Shown here: positions 55,320 to 64,000 of the stretch, piece by piece
How positions within the stretch are numbered: the stretch's first letter is position 1
Layout of the letters: each line of letters starts with the position of its first letter
Source of the DNA: Chrysomallon squamiferum
Taxonomy: Eukaryota > Mollusca > Gastropoda > Neomphalida > Peltospiridae
Reading direction: 5' to 3'
Assembly: GCA_012295275.1 (NCBI GenBank)
Contig: CM022671.1
Span: 24,551,822-24,615,821 of the forward strand
DNA length: 64,000 bases
Position numbers and translations under genes: made by a program
The notes under the pieces: generated by a model
Database searches by the model: none
What the model saw: only the letters and a program-made list of their open reading frames with translations
Told to the model about the DNA's origin: nothing

Positions 55320-57261
55320 AAAACTGCTGTTTATTTATTCATTTATTTATTATGATTGGTTTTATAATCATTATTTTATGCAAGCTAATAAAGTTTGTGT
55401 CTTCATATCAGCTATATTACCAATAGCTTTCACAAACAATAAAAAATAATTTAAAAGCTCATTTGTGGAGTTCATTAAAAATATTATAAGCAATAAAAGA
55501 TCAAAATAACCTCGTCATAATGAAAAGCCTTTAGTAACTTAAATTAACGTAATCGTGTTTCTTTCGGTTTTATAAACGAACGAAAATGTCATGGACACAA
55601 CAATAAGAAAATGGCTGTAAATCTTAATATAATTGCAGCAGGACGTATTAAATGTACATCACCTTTTATTTACTGGAACCAACAACGAACTTATCTGAAC
55701 GCCGTCGTTAAACTGATAGCGAAAAGAGGACGTTGAACCTGCTTCTAAGGTAATCCTACGTTTAAACAAAAGCAATCAAGAACGTTGGCACATCATAAAG
55801 TAAAAAAAAAATTTGGTTTTGTTTGTCGTGGAAGATTTCCCCATCGCCGTATAACAACAAGTCCTTTGGACGGTTAAAGACAGCGCGTACGTCATTAAGA
55901 AATGATGATGACATCAGTTTTGCTGATTACATCGTGTCTAAACTCCAGATACGTTTCCAAGATGATTGTAACAGTATCCCCTTCTTTGTCACACATCGCA
56001 TTTGTTATGTATAATTTTATGCACAGCTAATGCTGACTCTTTAACCTACATACAATTTATATTTATTTAATATAGCATATAAAACTGAATACACACATGT
56101 AACATTAAACTACAGTATGTTAGATAGAAGGTCGACTGTCAAGGTCTGTATTGTAAAATTATAAGACTGCGATTTTAATATCATCATTGCTGCTGCTATC
56201 TCACTTGACTGAAAGTTTCTTTCAGAATACTGGGACGGGGGTGGGGGTAGGCGCAGAACTGTTTAATAAACGGGAGACAACCGTAGTGAACGTTACGAAC
56301 TGCAAGAGCAGAGAGAACTGGCGAATGTGTACAGACCGGTGATTCTCATCCTCAGTGTCAACTCCTTTGATATTCAGATACCATAACGTACATATCGTTT
56401 AGAAAATAAATAAAACGATTCCCATTGTTAACTATTCAAAGCTAATGTGAAATGTCAAAAAGTGTTCACGCTTTGTTGTGTAGGAAACTACAGTTGTGTC
56501 CTCTGTTGCTGTTGATGCTATCGTTGCTGCTGCTGCCACTAACGGTAATAATAATAATAATCATAATGATGATGATAATGCATAGAAAATATGTGAAATA
56601 AAATTATACTGAATTACAAAGTTTTCTGATAACTTATATAAATAAATAATACTTTAATGTGTCTGTTACAGATCTTGCAATTTCTCTTGATCTTTTAAAG
56701 TTTATAGAAAATTTAACTAATTGACGTTTACTGCCAAAACACCACTTCACGTTAATAAAGACTTCAAAAGACTTTAATTGTGGACAGCAAGCATACGAAA
56801 TAGCTTTCACAGGTAACCGTAGAAGACGGCATTTTTAAATTTTCGTTCGCCAATTGCAGTGGATAGAATAACGTGTAATATTTGCTGGCAAAGCATGCGC
56901 GGCGACGTTAGATCTCGTTTCCGAGGTCTTCTAATCTTTTGCATTGGGTCCGTCTGTATGTGTTTTCGTTTCATCGTTGTTGTTTTTCTGTCTCATTTTA
57001 ATCACCTCATACGAACAAAAAGAAAAAAGTTAATAATAATAGTAAAAAGTAAACTTTTAAGAAAAATAAATAAATAAAACATAAAAAAACAACAACAACA
57101 AAACAATGAAAAAAGAAAGCCAAGAAAGAAAGAAAAAAGATATAAAACGTAGATTATACAGTATTGGTTGTTAACATTCTTAGTAAAAACTAAATTCTGT
57201 ATTTACCCGCCCTTCTCACTTTTTAACGCCTGAGATAGTATTTGAGAAATTCCGGTTTGCT

Positions 57262-57275
57262 ATCGCCATGGTAAC
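57262..57275. promoter_or_regulatory. RFX X-box-like palindrome
   Basis: ATCGCCATGGTAAC closely matches the RFX consensus, an imperfect inverted repeat of GTTGCC and GGCAAC halves joined by AT. The right half GGTAAC is strong and the left half weaker. It is intronic relative to the somatomedin-B gene. Confidence 0.25.
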
Positions 57276-60200
57276 TACCACTGTGCTCGACTGACCTATA
57301 GTAGGTTCACTATACTAGAAGATGAATCGGTATAAATGCTGTAGATCACATGCAATATTTTACTTTGATTTCCTTCGATTTAAATTTATCAGTGGTACGA
57401 ATAGGCACACTCTCTTACAAGTGTGTGTGATGTACAAGAGAAAAAGGAACCCGCCCAAAAAACCAGAGCTACCACCAAAGTCGCTAAAATGAAAACGATA
57501 ATTGCATTTAGGCAGTGATAATCGCGATATTTGTAACATTGTAACTCAGATTGCGCGCGTACCTGTTAGAAGACAAGGGCGTTATTGAAATGTACAGTTC
57601 ATCGCGTTAAATCGCGACAGTTTTTCTTTTTAAGTCCATGTCTACACCATCTATCCATATCTGTTAGCGCTCGACTAGTAATTTGTAATACGTACGAAAC
57701 GGAGTTTTTTTTTTGGCTTTTTTTTTTGTTGGCATTTAATAAATTCGCAATAAAAGGTATTAGTGATAAGGAGTGTAATGCTGACGACAGTTCTTTTTGT
57801 TGTTGCTGCTGTTTGTTTTGCGTTATTGTTGAGCAATACCACTAACAAAAAATAGCAACACCACCCCATTTAAACACCGTATCTGTAATTATAGTTTACA
57901 TTAAATATCCATAATTATATGATACTTAAAACTTTTAACTTTAGGGTTTATCGAATCACATGTGCGATTTGTTGATAGGGCGGCAGTGTTGGTGATAAAA
58001 CGTTTTTATAGTCTGCTTATCTGTTTATACTTGACCTCTTTAATTCTTTGCTGACTGGAGCTCGTTTTTTTTCTGGGATTACGAAAACTGTTTTTGTGGT
58101 CCAAGAAATGTGTAGTCCGCGGAACTTGCCGATTCTCGACCAGCAAATTTTTCGGTTTTTACCTTATATATATATACACATATATATGCATTGTGATGTA
58201 TAGTTTCCAAGACAAATGTGATATTCCCATCTCTAATCTGTTTTATCATTGATAAAAAAATAATAATAATAATACTCTTTATAAATGTTGAATTTTTGGT
58301 TATATAAAATATATTGTTATTATTATTATTTTTATTCAGTTCTTGTTTACCCTGCTAACGTAGAGGGATGTTTATCCCACGGGCTAATTTTTATCTAGAA
58401 AAGCAATTTTATGTCAGAGGGCTTTGGTCTGGTTATTTAAATTTGAAATAAGTCGTATAGCTGTTTGTGAAAAGTGTTGCATTTTAAAGATTTTGTTAAA
58501 GTTATCAGCACCAAGCTGGAAATATAACAGCTGCCATTTGGTGCAGATTAATTTAAAATTCCTGTCTGCTTCTGAAAGTAACGCACGTGCATCATCACCA
58601 CAATAGTTCTTGAACATGTAACATTGTTAGTCTGGCAGCTGGTGCACGTCGTGATATAATGTATACTCCGTGAAAATGTTTTATTCCTCAAGCTGCTGCT
58701 AAAGTACATCGAACCTTTACAAAAGAAATGTTTAACAGTTTTGTCGTTTAAAATATTGATCAGAAAATATTTTGTATGGTAATAAATTTTCCTCTAAAAA
58801 TAAAATAAGTCAAATAAATAACATAATATATTCAAGAATAAAGGTCAAATGAAATTCACAAGATGCTCGTGCATACATATCTACATATATACACATACAT
58901 AAAAACTGTAATGAGAATCGTTTAATGCAGTTCACTTCAGTTAATAACATTGATAATGTTTAACCCATACACGTTGTTAAGATGGTTTTAAATGTAAAAG
59001 TAAGTATTTAACGTGGCTTAATTTTATTTGAAAAGATTTTAAATAGGTGGGAATAAATTTCTTCCAGTGTGAAGTAACCTTGGTAAATGTTGTTGTCTTA
59101 TATTAAATTATGTGATCCGTCTCATTTTTATCAGTAATAAAAGTTCTTACATAGATGAATAATTTTATCAGTTATACAGTTATCTACATTGAAAAATATT
59201 TTATATTAAAATTTTAATTTGTTTATCTCTTGACATCATCCTTTATGTTAAAAAAGAACAACACCCCCCCAAAACCAATAAACAACAAACAAATGATGAT
59301 GCTCTTGAATAATTCTAACCATCTGATTTCTAAAAATTATTACAATATAAACTTTTATAGTCAGTATAATAGCCTTATCTGCAGCCGCTATACTGCACTG
59401 TTTATCCAGATATATATCGAATTTCATCTTTAATCTCAATCATTTCTTCGTTACATATGACTTTGTGAAGAGGTGATAAAGAATGCTAGCTGGGAGCAGC
59501 CTGCACTCATTAACTGAAAAACGTAGAAAGGCAATTTCTGGAAATGAACTTAAATTCCGCTCCCGGTTTAGTTTTAAACAAAGAGAGAGAAACTGAGTGG
59601 GAGTGGAGGGGGAAGGGGGGCAGATGCACAGTTTTAATAGTTACCAGAACTATAACACTTTTCGAATTTAGGATTACTGAATTAGCATCACTGCGTTTTA
59701 AATGATATTCCTGATGCATCATTATTTATGCTGTTTTCTGTTTGTTGCCCATGTAATTAACTGGTTAGAATGGATTAATATGCATTAATATTAAACTGAT
59801 AGCTAAACAGAACTGTACTGAAACTGTATCATGTATTGTCCTGAATGAACCAGTCAATGCAGTTATATATGGTCTAAAACTCTGAGAAATACTTTGGTTT
59901 ACATTTAGTAATTTACGTTTGTAAACTACATTCCATTTATTGTGTGTGTGTTAAAATGTACTTCTAGTTAACTTGATAATGTTTGTTATAAAGTACTTGT
60001 TATTTATAATGTAGCTCTGATTCCAGTCTTCAGAGTTGGTATCGTTTTACAAATGCAAGAAACACATAATTACTTTGTTAAATTAAATAAATGTAAAACT
60101 TTACTAAACACTGTTGTTATAATTATTGCTACTGTATTTATCGACTTTTTATTATTATTATTATTATTATTATTTTTACTTAAATATTAATTTTACAAAG

Positions 60201-60373
60201 TATTTCAACTAAAAATGAAACATTAACGTACATTTATGTTATATATATAGTTTAATTTTTTTGTTCTTACACACACATACAAATATACACCCACATATTT
60301 ATTATATTTTTACACATATAAGTCCTTAATAAATGTAAGTGTAAATTATAAATAATGTCTGTAATTTTTGTAC

Positions 60374-60530
60374 TGATTCAGAGTAAAACTATATTATACA
60401 CAGTAGTTGTTACTCTAATAAATACTTATTCAGAGTAAAACTGTAATATACACAGTAGTTGTTACTCAAATAAATACTGATTCAGAGTAAAACTTTAATA
60501 TACACAGTAGTTGTTACTCTAATAAATGTA
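60374..60530. repeat. Three-copy tandem repeat, 52-bp unit
   Basis: Units carrying CAGAGTAAAACT, TACACAGTAGTTGTTACTC and AATAAAT recur at 60379, 60431 and 60483, exactly 52 bases apart, with about 90% identity. The third copy ends near 60530. Confidence 0.93.
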
Positions 60531-61366
60531 GAATAATGAACGACAGCAATTTGAACACACTGAAACGTGTGAAAGTTAAAAGACAGACATTTAATCTCAT
60601 CCCACATAATTATTTCAGTTAATTTACTTTTCAGCTTCCTCCAACAGGAAACGGATCATCTCACTCTTGTTTGTATTTGACAATTAGTTTGTTTGCTGGG
60701 GATATAAATTTCACGATGGCGGGATTTTCTGAAATGTTTTACGATCTTTTTTGTCTTTCAAGGTTAATAGGGGATACCAGAAAGAAGAATTTAAATCTTA
60801 TTTGGGAACAAAAAAAAAAAAAAAAACCAGAAAAGAAAAGAAAAAGAAGAAGATCGTTATTGATGTTGCAGGTGCTTTTTTCTATTGCTGTTACAGGGTT
60901 GGGATTGAATTAATGAAACTTTAATTGTTGTTTTGTTAGAAATGTAAAGTTTCTCTCCCAAGAGTCAGTAAACACTGAGCTGATGGGTTATTCGGGGTCA
61001 CCATTTGAGATTAGTATTTTTTTTTTCCTGAGTGTGGTTTTCAGTAATAAAATAGTAAAACTAAGCTGATGTTTGGAGAATAAAAACAAAATGTCTGACT
61101 GTGTTCAGCTATTTATTTCAGTGTGTGTTTCTTTTTTATTTCTTGATAACCAAATGTCAAGAATGAAATAATTTATTTTTTAAATCCTTATTTTCTTGTG
61201 GAAATACTTTTATGTGCATTGCAAATGTCATCCTAACTTTTCTTATCTTTTCCATGCTCCATCCTTATCCTACCATTTCATGTAATTTAGATAACTTCTT
61301 TTCATCAGGTTTTAAAAACTTATATTTCTGTTAATGTTTTATGTGGTTCATATTCTTATATATACA

Positions 61367-61392
61367 TGTGTGTGTGTGTGTGTGTGTGTGTA
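61367..61392. repeat. (TG)n microsatellite
   Basis: A short perfect TG run of about 26 bases. Confidence 0.85.
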
Positions 61393-61740
61393 AAATGGAA
61401 ACATACTCTGTAAATATGCATCTGATTTGAAATTGTTATTTGCACAGATAATTAGTAGTTTATTTCCTGACAGTGTTGTTTGTTGAAGTACCAGCAGGTA
61501 GATGAAATAAACAGAACTATCGTCTTACTCAGTGGTTCACTGTGATCAAAACCTTGCAGATCTGAGACGTTTGGTTATTATAAAGTAGTTTGTTTATGTC
61601 CACACAAAAAACAATAACCAAATAATGGCCAGTACAGTTGTACAAACATGGAATGGAAACAGTAAAGATTTAAACAGTCTGTAGCTTATTATTTGTGTTG
61701 TTGTGTTTCTGGCCTTTTTTCTCTTGATACTTTCCACATT

Positions 61741-61766
61741 TTTTTTTTTTTTTTTTTTTTTTTTTT
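61741..61766. repeat. Poly-T tract
   Basis: At least 26 consecutive T residues. No retroposon body was recognised beside it. Confidence 0.85.
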
Positions 61767-62649
61767 GTCACAGTTTTGCTTTTCTGTAGTTCCAGAGTTG
61801 TTCAGACATCTGTATTTTATAAATGGTGGACTCCCATATGTAAAGACCTAAATATTAATAAATTAACAGACTTACACATACACAAATGCTCACTCGTATA
61901 TTCACACACACACACACGTACAACAGTAAAAACAATGGACGATGAATCACAAGTTTGTTTTTTAAATTAAAAAAATATTAATTTAAACTATTAGAATTTA
62001 TATAGACTTTGAAACAGGCATATCTGTGTATATAAAAGTATCTGTGGCTACATTGGTTTATATATTGATTATATACATTATGTTGGGTATGTGCATGCAT
62101 ATAATGTATTTGTATGCACTATGTATACGTGTGTGTATGCATATGTAAGTGTTGGGTGTGTGCATGCAAATTTCCATAAAAATATTTTGTGTTGGTGATT
62201 CTGCATTTATTTTCAACCAAAATATCCAGAGCACACATCCATTTTTTCTATGAAAGTATTTACTGTCAGCATTTATCAGTGTTAGAAAGATATTACGGTA
62301 GGTTTTGTTCAAACACTGTTGCAAAGCAAAACTTGCCGTCACAGTTCTGTAATGACACACACACACACATTTCAACATGTCAACACCTGAGCAGGTTCAT
62401 GATGGTCATCACTGTAGAGTTGCCATACTCAGCACCTAATCTTTTAAATAACAATGAAACATCAGTGCTCGGGTAGGTAACCTGTGATTTAACAGAAAGA
62501 CCACCCAGTCAATGAGAAAAAGATCTGAACAAAGATGTGGATGTAAAACTTGGCTGAAAAGAAACAAAATACACAGAACTGTTCGTCTGGTATCTAGTTT
62601 GAAGAGGGAACATTTTGTTGTATTTATAACAAATTCTTCAATATCTTTT

Positions 62650-62910
62650 TGTACATCCACTGATCATCCATTCATTTGTTCATACATACATCCATCCATT
62701 TATTCATCTGTTCATTCATCTATTCTTCCATCCTTCTGGTGTCTCCCTCTCTAATCATTCCTTTTTTTTTTCTTTTTTTTTAATCACATGTCAATCATTC
62801 AGGTTTTCATCCATCCTTTCAAAAGTAATGTCATTTCATTTCTTCATGAACGTTCATCTGTCCATCCACAGACAATTCTATCTGTCCATCCATTCACCCA
62901 TCCTAATTCT
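62650..62910. repeat. Degenerate CATC/CATT tetranucleotide-rich region
   Basis: Many TCCATCCAT, TTCATC and CATACAT units are spread over about 260 bases, a decayed tetranucleotide array. Confidence 0.7.
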
Positions 62911-63163
62911 TTCTTCATCTGTATGTTTGACAATTTATGAATATAACAGTACACTGATAGAAAAAGAAAAAAAAGAAAAAGAAAAAATCCTCTTTTAGCA
63001 CAGCTATTTAACTAAAATAAATAAAAATGTTGATGGTATATTTTTCAAAGGATTAACTTCCATCAGCATGTGATCTCTCGACCAACAAAGCCACTGGACA
63101 TTGCAAACAATAAACTTTACCTAAAATGTTGACCTTCGCTATGACTGACCAGCTCATGTCCAG

Positions 63164-63224
63164 CTGTCATGTCTGACTTCTGTGACAGATGACCACTGAT
63201 GTGACAGGTACAGACATATGACAG
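63164..63224. promoter_or_regulatory. Cluster of four TGACAG (TALE homeodomain) sites
   Basis: CTGTCA at 63164-63169 and TGACAG at 63183-63188, 63202-63207 and 63219-63224 give four Meis/Pknox/TGIF-type cores in 61 bases, in a locally GC-richer, non-repetitive patch. Confidence 0.3.
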
Positions 63225-64000
63225 TTAACCTGGAGGCAAGTTTTACCTTTAAAATCATCCAGTCTCTCTAATCTTGATTCAGATGGGAGTTAAAAGCTTT
63301 CAGTCTGCCTCATTAAAATTAATTCACATTTATTTCGTTTTTTTCCTATACCATATTTACCACCATTTGTACTAATGGTGCATGGTATGTGTTTTCATGT
63401 GTGTGTGTTAAATAAAATAAAAAAGATAGTGTATTAGATGAAAGAAGGTTATTTCTGTTTCTGGAAAGGGTGCAAATCATGTGTAATGCAAATCAGTGTG
63501 TATTCTGAACATCACGTTTGACACAATGTCACAGGATACCATTGTGTAGATTTATTTCCGTGTAGATTGCATATCACAGTGTATACTGAATATCCCTTGG
63601 TACACTCAGTATCACATACTTTATAGATCAAGTTTTGTACAGGCATTGTACACCAAGTTTAAAGTATCATCATTAAGTTGAAGGTAAACAGACAATGATC
63701 AACCACATATGGCTTAAAATACACAGTTTTCTTTCATCATTTTAAAATGGGGAATTTGAAGGTATAAAATCTGGAAGCCAAGTGTTGCCTATATGTCACA
63801 AGTATGATTAATTTTCACAAACATTCTTTCCCCTTTGTTCCAGACCCCAATGATTTGTTTATCAATGCCATTTTAGCTTTATGAGAAGGTTCACATAAAA
63901 AGACCCTTTCCTGCTAACCCCCCCCAAAAAAAAAAAAAAAATCTATTGAAGTAGAAAAAGCTGATTTATTTGTTCATTATACAAAATTCTGTACCTAATA

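Larger units (their letters stand above)
54473..64000 (+). other. Probable first intron of the somatomedin-B gene, running off the window
   Basis: No thrombospondin repeat or other continuing exon was found in 9.5 kb. The stretch is AT-rich with microsatellites, a three-copy 52-bp repeat and scattered GC-richer patches. Open frames at 55823-56014 (starts at TTG), 56859-57077 (starts at GTG) and 58414-58617 (minus) have no splice or family support. The gene could alternatively end in an unrecognised exon. Confidence 0.5.

Noticed and set aside
55823-56014. 63-codon frame with fairly coding-like composition
   Set aside because: It begins at TTG with no acceptor upstream and no donor at its end. 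Too little support to call an exon.
56859-57077. Frame containing a CNIC motif after an AG
   Set aside because: Not ATG-initiated, it ends in a hydrophobic and Lys-rich low-complexity run, and no zinc-binding partner residues follow.
58414-58617. 67-codon minus-strand frame
   Set aside because: Both strands are open here. No domain, promoter or splice support.

Overview
This window is animal nuclear DNA. It is AT-rich and dense in microsatellites, and its genes are split by standard GT-AG introns. It holds three complete conserved protein genes, one divergent paralogue, the 3' end of one unrecognised gene and the first coding exon of a secreted protein. Gene content fits an invertebrate bilaterian. 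The short introns, long AG/CT and TTA microsatellites and AT-rich spacers suggest a lophotrochozoan, perhaps a mollusc, but that is inference and nothing in the sequence settles the phylum. All exon structures below were joined by eye using splice sites and reading phase.

Region 1 (1-8.6 kb) is compact. It starts with the last exons of an unrecognised + strand gene ending at 1794. A divergent ribosomal stalk protein P2-like gene follows (+, 2363-3264). Facing it tail to tail is the canonical RPLP2 gene (-, 5185-4089), which has a non-coding first exon with a TOP-like start near 5726. RPLP2 is head to head with Mediator subunit MED21 (+, 6054-8355), with about 330 bp between them. The two P2 genes have identical intron phases, so they arose by DNA duplication and not by retrocopying.

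Region 2 (8.6-36.5 kb) is spacer, then a GC-richer promoter with ETS- and YY1-like sites, then the complete clathrin heavy chain gene: 31 coding exons, 11499-33513, 1,681 codons plus stop, in frame throughout. A probable long 3' UTR follows. Intron 4 holds a candidate 12-nt in-frame microexon. Retention of the last intron would remove the Hsc70-binding QLMLT motif.

Region 3 (36.5-53.7 kb) has almost no recognisable genes. It holds AG/CT, CATA, TTA, poly-A and poly-T tracts, two minisatellites (48 bp and 41 bp units), one possible coding exon (39182-39307), a short helix-turn-helix-like ORF that may be a transposase relic, a CTCF-core match and several motif-rich, GC-richer islands that look like candidate regulatory elements.

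Region 4 (53.7-64 kb) has a TATA-box promoter and the first coding exon (54226-54472) of a secreted somatomedin-B protein most like SBSPON. The remaining 9.5 kb looks like its first intron and runs off the window.

The complete genes are housekeeping functions (ribosome stalk, Mediator, vesicle coat) in a tight cluster. They are followed by a sparse, possibly regulatory region ahead of a secreted-protein gene. I saw no CRISPR array, tRNA, rRNA, intact transposon or viral gene, and no clearly new biological system. The divergent P2 paralogue is the strongest novelty.
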